A stretch of DNA of 64,000 nucleotides from Centipeda noxia ATCC 43541 (GTDB taxonomy: Bacteria; Bacillota; Negativicutes; Selenomonadales; Selenomonadaceae): contig NZ_GG749278.1 in assembly GCF_000160555.1 (NCBI RefSeq), forward strand, positions 7,702 to 71,701. The letters run 5' to 3'. The notes beneath the pieces are model-generated. The model had not been told where the DNA came from. It ran no database searches and was given only the letters and a program-made list of their open reading frames with translations. This document shows, one piece after another, positions 51,696 to 60,574 of this stretch. Positions within the stretch are counted from its first letter, which is position 1, and the number at the start of each line of letters is the position of its first letter. The position numbers and the translations under genes were made by a program.

Positions 51696-51726
51696 ACAAA
51701 AATACGGCTGCTCTCAGCCGTATTTT
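51696..51726 (-). terminator. Terminator after the flavodoxin gene
   Basis: The stem AATACGGCTG/CAGCCGTATT has a 4-base loop and a T run on the minus strand. Confidence 0.87.
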
Positions 51727-51745
51727 CATATTCACTGCATCGCCT

Positions 51746-52234
51746 TCAGATTCCGAGCGCTGCGATCCACGAGTTGATGGCCATCGGCGTCTCTCCCATC
51801 TCAAAGCGGCGGCCTTCCTTCATCTGTGCCCCCTTGGCAGAGGGACGCAGATGCGCCGTCGTCTGTCCCATGGGACTGCCGCCCGAGGTCGCGAACGGGA
51901 CGACAGTCTTGCCCGTCAAGTCATAATGCTCGAGGAATGTGTTGATAATATGCGGCGCAACGTACCACCAAATCGGAAAGCCGACGAAAATTGTATCGTA
52001 TGCCGAAAGATCCGGCAGCTCCCCCGCAATCTCCGGACGGCTGTTCGGATCGTTCATCTCAATGCTCGAGCGGCTTTTGCGGTCGTTCCAGTTGAGATCA
52101 TCCTTCGAATACGCAGCGGCGGGCACAATCTCATAGAGCTCGGCACCGATTACATCTGCAAGTTTATGCGCAACTTTCTCCGTACGGCGCGAGGGCGAAG
52201 CGGAGAAGAAGGCAATCAGGGCTCTCCCGTGCAT
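51746..52234 (-). CDS. Flavodoxin-family protein
   Basis: 162 residues from ATG 52234, behind AAAGGAG. FMN-binding flavodoxin fold: LIAFFSASPSRRTEKVAHKL replaces the usual T/SxTGNT loop, then YDTIFVGFPIWWYVAPHII and TSGGSPMGQTTAHL. The WWYVAP and SGGSPMG motifs are those of the flavodoxin_4/5-like reductases that keep quinones or other small molecules reduced. It directly follows the DUF4127 gene. Confidence 0.88.
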   Translation of the reverse strand: MHGRALIAFFSASPSRRTEKVAHKLADVIGAELYEIVPAAAYSKDDLNWNDRKSRSSIEMNDPNSRPEIAGELPDLSAYDTIFVGFPIWWYVAPHIINTFLEHYDLTGKTVVPFATSGGSPMGQTTAHLRPSAKGAQMKEGRRFEMGETPMAINSWIAALGI

Positions 52235-52235
52235 A

Positions 52236-53879
52236 TCATTTTCTCCTTTCGAGGAATTCATGAGCAAATCCGCGGTCATCAGGCAGAATATCCGATTCAA
52301 ACAGGCGGTTCCACGGGAAGGTCACCTCAACGACATTGATCTCTGCAATCGGCGGCAGATTCTCCTCAATGAAGCGGTTCATCATACGCGTCGAACGCAC
52401 GGAAACAGCATCTTTCTTCGTGCCGAGGCTGCCGTAGAAGCCATCGCCGCGCAGCCATGTGAGCTGGCGCGCAATTGTATTGCGCACATTCGCCTGATAT
52501 GCCCAGTCGTCAAGATAGCGCGTGGTAAGGAGATGGTCAACGGCATCCGGCTCCATATGGCGGACGAGCATACCCTGCCCGATGGCAAAACCAGAGCTGT
52601 TTGTCGGTGTATTCCATCCGGCATAGGCGCGAATCTTATAGAGGAGTCCGCGGTGCTGGAGCGCCGCCATGAGCGCGTTGTCAGAGCCGTTCGCAAAGGC
52701 GATGTCCGCGATGGCCACAGGATATCCTTTTGCCACATAGTCTGCGACAATATCGGCGAAATATTTCGTACCGTCCCGCTCCTCGCCGTCATTCATCAGA
52801 GCGTTCGCCTCATAGGTCTTCCCGTCCGGGTTCGTGTTCACCGTGAGCACGACATCTGCTTTCTCGGGTGCGCGGACGATCATGCCGCCTGCCGCCGTCA
52901 CGGCGTCACTGATCGATGTTCCGATCTTTTCATCCGAGTAGGCAGGCACTGTGTCCTGCCCGCGCCCCCAATTGTAGCGCGCATAGACAAACGGAACTTC
53001 GCGCCGTTGTTCGTTTACTGCGCGCGTCAGCATCAGCAGGGCGATCTCATCGATGCCCGCCATCGTCTGAAATCTCGTCTTGCCGAGATCTGCACCCGTC
53101 TCAGTGAGATGACGGCTCTCAAGATGCGTCTGCGAGAAAGGCGCGTTGTCGTCGCGTCCGAGCGCGAGATAGCGGAATGTGCCGCGCTTGCGCATGAGAT
53201 CGATCATATACTCGTTGACCGCATAGTTCTTCTCGCGCCGTCCCATCCAGTCGGCAAGCGCCTCCTTCGGGATCAGACGTCCGAGGAAGGCGTATTCCTT
53301 GCGCTCGCGGCGGGAGAGTCCCTCGACCTCCTCCTTATCGCGCAGAACGGTATAGCGGAAAATATCCGCGCCGTAGCGGCGGTAATACTCCGGCTCCTCA
53401 TGTCCTGAAGCCTCGCCTGAGCGCGGCGTGCGCATAATGGACCCGAACACATAGAGCGGCGTCTTCGGATGCGCGCGCTGCAGCTCATCAAACCGAGCCG
53501 CCCGTGCAAGCACCTCCTCACGCGTATAGCTGTGCTTGCGCGAACCGACGAGGCTGCCGTAGATCATTGCGTCCGAAGAGATGACCGCAGCCTTTACCCC
53601 GGGCTGCGCCATATTCTCCCGCGCCCACGCCCAAAGTTCGTCCGGATGTCCCCAGTCGTCACGGCTGCCGAGCAGTTCCTGCGGCGGCACAATGACGTCA
53701 TAGCCGGCCTGCTGGACAACATCCGCCGTCTGCTTGCTCGAGATCGGGCGTCCGTCGTGCGGGATGAAGATGATCTTCTCTTTTGTCGGCTCCGCCTTTG
53801 CCGCATCAATTGTCTGCGGCAGCAGCAGCATGACAAGCATCGCCATACAAAGCGTACGAATCAAGCGGGATGTGCTCAA
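52236..53879 (-). CDS. Exported DUF4127 family protein
   Basis: 547 residues with a signal peptide (about 1-26, LLLPQTIDA then AKA). The DUF4127 signature is clear: FIPHDGRPISSKQTADVVQQ, SSDAMIYGSLVGSRKH, LALGRDDNAPFSQTHLES, DEIALLMLTRAVNE and DIAFANGSDNALM. The family has no established activity. Conserved Asp/His/Asn clusters look like an enzyme site. TTG start overlapping the previous stop (TTGA), behind GGAGG. It is third in the operon DUF2225, unknown, DUF4127, flavodoxin. Confidence 0.85.
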   Translation of the reverse strand: MSTSRLIRTLCMAMLVMLLLPQTIDAAKAEPTKEKIIFIPHDGRPISSKQTADVVQQAGYDVIVPPQELLGSRDDWGHPDELWAWARENMAQPGVKAAVISSDAMIYGSLVGSRKHSYTREEVLARAARFDELQRAHPKTPLYVFGSIMRTPRSGEASGHEEPEYYRRYGADIFRYTVLRDKEEVEGLSRRERKEYAFLGRLIPKEALADWMGRREKNYAVNEYMIDLMRKRGTFRYLALGRDDNAPFSQTHLESRHLTETGADLGKTRFQTMAGIDEIALLMLTRAVNEQRREVPFVYARYNWGRGQDTVPAYSDEKIGTSISDAVTAAGGMIVRAPEKADVVLTVNTNPDGKTYEANALMNDGEERDGTKYFADIVADYVAKGYPVAIADIAFANGSDNALMAALQHRGLLYKIRAYAGWNTPTNSSGFAIGQGMLVRHMEPDAVDHLLTTRYLDDWAYQANVRNTIARQLTWLRGDGFYGSLGTKKDAVSVRSTRMMNRFIEENLPPIAEINVVEVTFPWNRLFESDILPDDRGFAHEFLERRK

Positions 53880-54604
53880 TGTGTTCCTCCTTCTTCCGCG
53901 CCGCTTGACGCGGCGCCGGTCTTCTCTTTCAAAATCGCCTTGAGGGCTTCTCTTACATCATCGGGCACATTCAGCTTTGTATCGAACATGATGCCGCCCT
54001 CGCGTACCTGGGCCCCCTCAATCTCGACCATATCCATCAGACGATGCCCGCGAAACTCGGTCTGTCCGAGCTTCGACGCGGCAAGTACACCGCGAAAATC
54101 GACGCGCACCTTATTCCCTTTGATGTCCACGGGCAGACGCTCGGATACGTCCAGATGCCCAACCATGCGCTCCACCATCGAGAGCGAGATGCGGGAAAAT
54201 ATCCACGATACAAGCCCGTGGTCCGGCACTTTCTTCTTTCGAACGCGATAGACAGCATAGGACTTTTTACCATCGTGAACAAATTCTTCGATGGTGCCTG
54301 AGAGCTCGATTTTCTTGTATTTTTTTGTTGTCGTACAGACGATATCGAGGCGCCCATTCTCATGTGATGTGAGTTCTATCCCGCGTATGGTGCCCTCTGT
54401 TCCGATGTTGTGGGCAATCGCATCATTCAGCACGGCGTCGCGTACGAAAAGATGCCCCTCAGCGATCTGAGCCAGCGTCTCGCGGTCCCACGTATCGCGC
54501 AGGACCGTCAGCGCGGGACCATAATCCTGCACGGCCTCCCGGAGGCTGCTCCAATCGATGTTCTGCACCTGCTCAACAACATGCGCAGGGATATCAATGA
54601 CCAT
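53876..54604 (-). CDS. Protein of unknown function between DUF2225 and DUF4127 genes
   Basis: 242 residues, no signal peptide or membrane helix. The N-terminal helical part (SSLREAVQDYGPALTVLRDTW) is followed by a beta-rich part (DIVCTTTKKYKKIELSGTI, then SERLPVDIKGNKVRVDFRGVL). The repeated-strand pattern vaguely recalls lipid-binding DUF2993/LmeA proteins, but the match is too weak to name. It overlaps both neighbours by 1-4 bases, so the operon is tightly coupled. Confidence 0.6.
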   Translation of the reverse strand: MVIDIPAHVVEQVQNIDWSSLREAVQDYGPALTVLRDTWDRETLAQIAEGHLFVRDAVLNDAIAHNIGTEGTIRGIELTSHENGRLDIVCTTTKKYKKIELSGTIEEFVHDGKKSYAVYRVRKKKVPDHGLVSWIFSRISLSMVERMVGHLDVSERLPVDIKGNKVRVDFRGVLAASKLGQTEFRGHRLMDMVEIEGAQVREGGIMFDTKLNVPDDVREALKAILKEKTGAASSGAEEGGTH

Positions 54605-55302
54605 TATTTTCCTGCCTTTTCCATTTCTGCTTTCTTTTCGCGCAGATCAATCCAGAGGTTCTGCACGCGTGCAAAGAGCTTTGCATCGTTTCTGCGCACT
54701 TCCTGATCGCTCATGAGGCGAGAGAGTATCTGCGTCGCTTTCCCATAGTCGCCCAGGCGATAATAAGCCGCGCCTGCAATGTAGATCGCCATGTTCTCGC
54801 TCATGCCATGGACCGGATAGTGTTCCGTCATCACGGATTCCTCGTAGAGTTCGGCGGCGCGGCGCAGCATTTCCGCCTCCTTGTCTCTCTCCTCCGTATC
54901 GCGGTAGACCCATGCCATACCCATGCAGTAGCCCGCCTGCTTTTGAAGCGACCAGCCAAGGCGCTCGGCAAAGTAGATGCCGAGCTTATAGGCACGGATC
55001 GCTTCCTCTGCCGTGCGCTCTTCTGTATATGGCAGATTGATCTTGTGCCCTTCGAGCATCTCCTTGATCTTTTCCCTATCGTGCGTACTGATCGGCTCCT
55101 CCGTGAACTGCTTTTCATCGGCAGCAAATCCGCAGTGCTCGCACATCCAAACGCGGTAGCGATAGGGATTGACGCCCTGATAATGTACGCAGAAATCCTC
55201 GTCCGTCTCAAGCGTGATGAGACGAGACTTCAGCTTCGTCACGTGCGTCTTTTCTCCACAGATCGGACACGTCTTCTCGACGGTATATGTGTACTCTGCC
55301 AT
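54604..55302 (-). CDS. DUF2225 family protein (zinc ribbon plus TPR)
   Basis: 232 residues. The N terminus holds two Cys pairs (KTCPICGEK and MCEHCGFAA) about 45 residues apart, forming a zinc ribbon. The rest is a helical TPR-like array (EAIRAYKLGIYFAERLGWSL, then GAAYYRLGDYGKATQILSRL). This is the DUF2225 layout. The function is unknown; such proteins are typically scaffolds. It is the first gene of the operon, with GGAGG before the ATG. Confidence 0.85.
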   Translation of the reverse strand: MAEYTYTVEKTCPICGEKTHVTKLKSRLITLETDEDFCVHYQGVNPYRYRVWMCEHCGFAADEKQFTEEPISTHDREKIKEMLEGHKINLPYTEERTAEEAIRAYKLGIYFAERLGWSLQKQAGYCMGMAWVYRDTEERDKEAEMLRRAAELYEESVMTEHYPVHGMSENMAIYIAGAAYYRLGDYGKATQILSRLMSDQEVRRNDAKLFARVQNLWIDLREKKAEMEKAGK

Positions 55303-55354
55303 AGTTCTTCCTCCCTACAAAATCCCCTTTAGGATACCACAAAATACGGAAAAA

Positions 55355-55400
55355 GGCAAAGAAGAGGACCTGCGCGCAGCAAGTGCGGCAGGTCCTCTTC
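55355..55400 (-). terminator. Terminator of the glycogen operon
   Basis: The stem GAAGAGGACCTGC/GCAGGTCCTCTTC, then T-rich sequence on the minus strand. It lies 40 bases after the last gene of the glycogen locus. Confidence 0.75.
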
Positions 55401-55441
55401 CCCTTTCCCCTCTTGCTCCGAGCGCCATGGTTCCGCGCTGC

Positions 55442-58400
55442 TCACCGATGGTACCGAATGCAGAGCGCCTTCAGCTTTTTCGGATCGAGTTCGAGGAGAT
55501 AGTCCTTCTTTAGGCTCCAGCGCCAGTTGATGCCGACGGTGCCCGGCGTGTTCATGCGCGCGCGCTCATCGAGTGCCAGAAGGTCCTGCATGGGGATGAT
55601 CGCCATGCGTGCGCGCGAGGCATATGCCATCTTGATGAGACGCTTGCAGATGGTCTTCGGGCGATCAGAGGTTGTGCCCGTGAGATTCGCAAGCGTCTCG
55701 CGCAGCACCTCGTCAATATCACGCGTGAACCAACCGACGGTCGTATTGTTGTCGTGCGTACCCGTGTAGACGATGCTGTTCTCGGGCGCAGTAAAGCCGA
55801 CGCGCCCTGATTCGTTCGGTGCGAGCATGAAGTGAATGATCTTCATCCCCGGAAAGCCGCAGTCATCGCGCAGCCGCTCGACATCATTCGTGATGACGCC
55901 GAGATCCTCAGCGACAATGTCGAGCGTTCCGAGTTCGCGCTCAATCGCATCGAAGAAATGTATACCGGGTCCCTTGACCCAGCGCCCGTTGATCGCAGTC
56001 TCCGCCTTGCCGTCCACAGACCAGTAGGACTCAAATGCACGGAAATGGTCAATGCGGATAATATCGACCTGCTCGCGCAGCTTTTGGAAGCGCCGTTTCC
56101 ACCATGCGTAGTTTTCTGCTGCCATCGCGTCCCAGTTGTACTGCGGATTCCCCCACAGCTGCCCATTTGCTGCAAAGTAATCGGGCGGAACGCCTGCCAC
56201 GGTACGCGCCGTTCCGTCCTCATTCAGGTCAAAGAGCTGCTGATGCGCCCATGCATCCGCGCTGTCCTGCGCAACGAAGATCGGCATGTCGCCGAGAACT
56301 TCAATGCCCTTCCTGCGTGCATAGTCATGCAGACGGTTCCACTGGACATGGAAGACATATTGCTTGAATCGATCGAGTTCCACCTCGTCCCGCTGCCGCT
56401 CAGCAAGCGCTTTCAGTGCCTCGGGATCGCGCTGCTTGATCTCCTCCGGCCACTCCATCCACGCCGTCCGTCCATACTCCTTCTTTGCCGCGTGAAAAAG
56501 GGCGTAGTCGTCGAGCCAGTATGCTTCCTGTTCGCAAAAGGCACGATAGTCCGCATCCTCCGCGCTTGTCCTGCGAAAGACGCGGAATGCCTTCTCGAGC
56601 ATATTTTTCTTAAACTGCTTCACGCGCTGGAAGTCAATGAACGCCGTATTTGCCTCATACGGCAGAAAGATATCCCTCTCGGTCAGCCAACCGCGCGCCG
56701 CGAGTTCCTCAAGATCAATCAACATGATATTCCCTGCGAACGCGGAGATGGACTGATAGGGAGAATAGCTGCATCCAACGGGGCTGAGCGGCAGGATCTG
56801 CCAGACCTTTTGCCCCGCCTCCGCGAGGAAGTCGAGGAAACGATATGCCTCCCTGCCGAAGTCGCCGACGCCGTACTTCGACGGAAGGGAAGTCGGATGC
56901 AGGAGAACGCCCGCTTTGCGCTCATAGCGGCGCGGCTCTTTGCGCTCGCGCAGGAGGAGCCCGAACAGCGGCGGGATTTTGATGCGCAGCCGTCCGCACT
57001 CGACCTCATACGTACGCGAGGGTTTGAATGCATCCTCGAACACGCCGCAGGCAAAGTCGCTTACATCTGCCTCGATGCTCAGCGTCTCCGTGAGGCTGCG
57101 GTTGAACGCGGCAATGAATACGCCGTCCTCCTTCTCGTGGTTGAACACATCGTAGCCTGAACGGATCGTGCGCGCATAGACGACAACATCCCCCGTGCCA
57201 TAAAGCGGCAGAATGTCGCCCGTGCGCAGCGCGTCGTTCTCATTTCGTATGGCAATGAAACGCTCGAACCATCCGCGAATCTCCTTATTGCCGTGCTCCC
57301 AATCATATGGTCTGCGGTTGAAGGGGTCCTTGAAGCCCTGCATCCCGATCTCATCACCGTAGTAGACACTGGGCACGCCGGGATAGGTCATCTGCCAGAG
57401 CGTCGCCATGAGAAGGCGGCGCGAGCCGAGCGCGAACTGCTCCGGCGTCATGCGTACGCGCGACTGCTCGATCGCCGGCATCCCCTCGTAGTAGGGAACG
57501 CCGGCAAGCACGGTAATCGCGCGCTGCACATCGTGGCTGCTGATGAGGTTCATCATTGCGTAGAGATTTTCTCTCGGGTAGTTCTCGATCTGACTGGCGA
57601 GGCGCCGCGCCGTCTGCCGTCCGTCCGATGCGCCTGTGAGGAAGTCGAACCAGATCGTGCGCAGCGGATAGTTCATCGCCGAGTCCATCTCATTGCCCGA
57701 GAGATATTCGCGCGGCGTCCCATAGGCGACTTTGTTCGACGCGTCCTCCCAGACCTCGCCGATCATGACGGCGTCCGGGTTGCTCTTTTTAAGCTCTGCA
57801 AAAAACGCCTTGGAGAAGGTCGGCGGCAGCTCATCGATCACGTCCAGGCGCCAGCCTGCGATGCCCTCCTTCATCCAGTGATGGAGCACGCTGTCCTCGC
57901 TCGTAATGACGAAGTCCATATAGGCGGGATCGGTCTCATTGACGTTCGGCAGCGTGTCAAAGTTCCACCAGCAGTCATACTCATTCGGATAGCTGCGAAA
58001 ACGGTACCACGAGTAGTACGGCGACTCTTTCGACTGGTAGGCACCGAGCGAATGATACTGCTGCTGCCGGTTGAAGTAGATGCTGTTGCTGCCCGTGTGA
58101 CTGAACACGCCGTCGAGAATGATGCGGATGCCGCGCTCCCGGGCAGCCGCGATGAGGCTGCGAAAATCCTCGATATCGCCAAGCATGGGATCAATTTTAT
58201 GATAATCGCCCGTGTCGTAGTGATGGTTGCTCTCCGACTCAAAAACAGGATTGAAGTAGATGCACGAAATCCCGAGATCCTGCAGATAGTCCAGCTTTTC
58301 CATAACCCCGCGCAGGTTGCCGCCGAAGAAATCATACGCGATGATCTCCTTTGTATCGGGGTCCTTCAGATACATGGGATCGTCTGTCCAATCCGTACGG

Positions 58401-58891
58401 ATAACCGCGCCCTTTTTGCGTACGATTGTATCACCCGAGCGTGCGAAGCGATCCGGAAAGATCTGGTACATGACGGCGTTTTTGAACCAGTCGGGGGTGT
58501 GCGCGCCCTTATTGTAGATTGTGATCTGATAGGATGCGGGCGCCGTATTGCTCAGGGTGCCGACACCGCCCAGCATCTCCTCGTTGTTCCCGTAAAAACA
58601 GGTCTCGTCCGCCATCGTGATGATGAAGTAATACCAAAGCAGACAGCCGTAATCCGGCAGCTCGAACCAGCAGGTATAGAAGCGCTGCTCTCCCCCCGTA
58701 TCCTTCGTCTCAAGGGGAATCAAGCGTTCCCCCGTCCGATCCTGCCACAGACGCACCAGCACTTGGCGCACAGGCTCATAGCTGCGGATGCGGATGCCGA
58801 GGCGTATCCGGCTGCCCGCCTCCGCCGCGCCGACGATCGAGCGGTAATAGATATTCTGTGAGTTGTGCTCCACCTGATAAGGTTCCAACAT
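55442..58891 (-). CDS. Fusion of GH13 alpha-glucan hydrolase and GH77 4-alpha-glucanotransferase (MalQ)
   Basis: 1149 residues, cytoplasmic. Residues about 1-130 form a starch-binding-like beta domain. About 135-650 are a GH13 neopullulanase/maltodextrin-hydrolase core: MYQIFPDRFARSGD, nucleophile GWRLDVIDELP, acid/base MIGEVWED, and SSHDVQRAI. A short RKEPRRYERK linker leads to a complete MalQ (about 660-1149): GVLLHPTSLPSKYGVGDFG, IIRIDHFRAFE, IVAEDLGVIT and YTGTHDNNTTVGW. Both active sites look intact. One chain could debranch or hydrolyse glycogen fragments and disproportionate the resulting maltodextrins. It is the last gene of the glycogen locus. Confidence 0.93.
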   Translation of the reverse strand: MLEPYQVEHNSQNIYYRSIVGAAEAGSRIRLGIRIRSYEPVRQVLVRLWQDRTGERLIPLETKDTGGEQRFYTCWFELPDYGCLLWYYFIITMADETCFYGNNEEMLGGVGTLSNTAPASYQITIYNKGAHTPDWFKNAVMYQIFPDRFARSGDTIVRKKGAVIRTDWTDDPMYLKDPDTKEIIAYDFFGGNLRGVMEKLDYLQDLGISCIYFNPVFESESNHHYDTGDYHKIDPMLGDIEDFRSLIAAARERGIRIILDGVFSHTGSNSIYFNRQQQYHSLGAYQSKESPYYSWYRFRSYPNEYDCWWNFDTLPNVNETDPAYMDFVITSEDSVLHHWMKEGIAGWRLDVIDELPPTFSKAFFAELKKSNPDAVMIGEVWEDASNKVAYGTPREYLSGNEMDSAMNYPLRTIWFDFLTGASDGRQTARRLASQIENYPRENLYAMMNLISSHDVQRAITVLAGVPYYEGMPAIEQSRVRMTPEQFALGSRRLLMATLWQMTYPGVPSVYYGDEIGMQGFKDPFNRRPYDWEHGNKEIRGWFERFIAIRNENDALRTGDILPLYGTGDVVVYARTIRSGYDVFNHEKEDGVFIAAFNRSLTETLSIEADVSDFACGVFEDAFKPSRTYEVECGRLRIKIPPLFGLLLRERKEPRRYERKAGVLLHPTSLPSKYGVGDFGREAYRFLDFLAEAGQKVWQILPLSPVGCSYSPYQSISAFAGNIMLIDLEELAARGWLTERDIFLPYEANTAFIDFQRVKQFKKNMLEKAFRVFRRTSAEDADYRAFCEQEAYWLDDYALFHAAKKEYGRTAWMEWPEEIKQRDPEALKALAERQRDEVELDRFKQYVFHVQWNRLHDYARRKGIEVLGDMPIFVAQDSADAWAHQQLFDLNEDGTARTVAGVPPDYFAANGQLWGNPQYNWDAMAAENYAWWKRRFQKLREQVDIIRIDHFRAFESYWSVDGKAETAINGRWVKGPGIHFFDAIERELGTLDIVAEDLGVITNDVERLRDDCGFPGMKIIHFMLAPNESGRVGFTAPENSIVYTGTHDNNTTVGWFTRDIDEVLRETLANLTGTTSDRPKTICKRLIKMAYASRARMAIIPMQDLLALDERARMNTPGTVGINWRWSLKKDYLLELDPKKLKALCIRYHR

Positions 58892-59021
58892 AGCCCCCTC
58901 CCCTTTCCCAAAAATAAACGCACAGAAACCACCGGTGAATGAAATTCACCGGCAGTTTCGTGTAAATGCGCCGCGCTCAAGAAAAGTTCGCCGGCGTACC
59001 CATGCGCCAACTGCCCGCCCC

Positions 59022-60467
59022 TCAATTTTCGAGCAAAAGTCGCTCATAGAGGGTCTCATACTCTTTTGCCGAGCGCGTCCAGCTGAAGTCACTGTGCATC
59101 GCCGTAAAGACCAGCTGGCGCCATTCGCGCAGATTCCCGTAGACAGCAAGCGCGCGCTTCAGCGCATACATCATCTCATGTGCGTTGTATTCGTAGAAGA
59201 GGAAGCCGTTCCCCTTATCCACATCCGAACGGTCGAACTGGATGACCGTATCCTTCAGACCGCCGGTCTCGCGCACGACCGGGATCGATCCGTACCGCAT
59301 GGCAATGATCTGGCTGAGCCCGCACGGCTCATACATGGACGGCATGAGGAAGATATCCGATGCCGCATAGATCCGCTGCGCAAGCTCGTTCGAAAAGCGG
59401 ATGTTGATCGACGTCTTGTTCGGGTAACGCCAAGCAAGTTCCTTGAACCAGTCCTCGTAGCCGCGGTCGCCCGTACCGAGCAGGACAAACTGCGCGTTCT
59501 CATGCTGGAGGATCTCATCCAGCACGCGCACGACGAGATCCAGCCCTTTATCTGCGACGAGACGCGTAACCATCGCGATCATCGGCGTGCGACGGTTCTC
59601 CGGAAGCCCGAGGTCGCGCTGCAGCTGTACTTTGTTGTCGCTCTTTCCCTCGACGGCGTTCTTTACGCTGTAATTGACATAAAGATTCTTGTCCGTCTTC
59701 GGGTTGTAGACATCGTAGTCGATCCCGTTCACAATGCCGAAGAGCTCTTCGCGGCGCTTGCGCAGCAGTCCGTCAAGGTGCTCGCCGTAGTAGTCGTATT
59801 GAATCTCCTCAGCATAGGTCTTGCTGACCGTTGAAATATAGTCCGCGTAAATGATGCCCGCCTTCATAAAGTTCACTGCATCAAAGAACTCAAAATCGCC
59901 GTTGTTGAAATACGCCCAGTCAAGCCCCAGAACATCCGTCATAACATCCTTGGGGAACACGCCTTGGTATTTCAGATTGTGAATGGTAAAGAGCGTCCGG
60001 ATCCCCGTATAGCGCAGATCATCCATATGCTCCAGGCGCAGGAACACATTGACAAGCGCCGCGTGCCAGTCGTTCGAGTGGATGATATCCGGCCAGAAAT
60101 CCAACGCGGGGAGGAGATTGAGAACAGCGCGGCTGAAGAACGAAAATCGCTCTGCATCATCCGGATAGCCGTAGAATCCGTCGCGGTTGAAGTACTCTTC
60201 GTTGTCCACAAAGTAAAAGGTGACGCCGTTCAGAACATACTTGTCGATGCCGACGAATTTATCCCGCCAAGCAACATTCAGAATACCGTCATAGATATGT
60301 TCCATGGAGCTGCGAATATCCTCGGCGATCGCACCGTACTTCGGCAGAATGACGCGGCAGTCCACTCCGTCCTTAACGAGCGCGGCGGGGAGCGATCCCG
60401 CTACATCCGCAAGGCCGCCGGTCTTAACAAAAGGAACTGCCTCCGATGCTACATATAGTACCTTCAT
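59022..60467 (-). CDS. glgA: Glycogen synthase GlgA (GT5)
   Basis: Extends alpha-1,4-glucan from ADP-glucose. It is 481 residues. The ADP-glucose loop is VKTGGLADVAGSLPAALV at about 15-32 (KTGGL). The C-terminal Rossmann domain has AMVTRLVADKGLDLVVRVL and the catalytic-loop region LMPSMYEPCGLSQIIAMRYG. GGAGG lies before the ATG. It lies between glgB and the GH13-GH77 gene. Confidence 0.96.
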   Translation of the reverse strand: MKVLYVASEAVPFVKTGGLADVAGSLPAALVKDGVDCRVILPKYGAIAEDIRSSMEHIYDGILNVAWRDKFVGIDKYVLNGVTFYFVDNEEYFNRDGFYGYPDDAERFSFFSRAVLNLLPALDFWPDIIHSNDWHAALVNVFLRLEHMDDLRYTGIRTLFTIHNLKYQGVFPKDVMTDVLGLDWAYFNNGDFEFFDAVNFMKAGIIYADYISTVSKTYAEEIQYDYYGEHLDGLLRKRREELFGIVNGIDYDVYNPKTDKNLYVNYSVKNAVEGKSDNKVQLQRDLGLPENRRTPMIAMVTRLVADKGLDLVVRVLDEILQHENAQFVLLGTGDRGYEDWFKELAWRYPNKTSINIRFSNELAQRIYAASDIFLMPSMYEPCGLSQIIAMRYGSIPVVRETGGLKDTVIQFDRSDVDKGNGFLFYEYNAHEMMYALKRALAVYGNLREWRQLVFTAMHSDFSWTRSAKEYETLYERLLLEN

Positions 60468-60574
60468 CCCAATATCCTCCTTTTCCCCACGGCCGCTCCC
60501 GTAATCATCAGCCCCATGAGCTTATCCTCCGGTTGGTCGCTGTTTTCGCCGTTCCCCTGCATGGGCAGCGTCGC

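Noticed and set aside
57293-58861. 522-codon frame on the plus strand
   Set aside because: Antisense to the GH13 half of the fusion gene, whose catalytic motifs are clear; a product of high GC codon bias.
58932-58952. Inverted repeat CCGGTGAAT/ATTCACCGG in front of the GH13-GH77 gene
   Set aside because: A clear stem, but no T run follows; it could be an operator or a weak processing site, and nothing decides.
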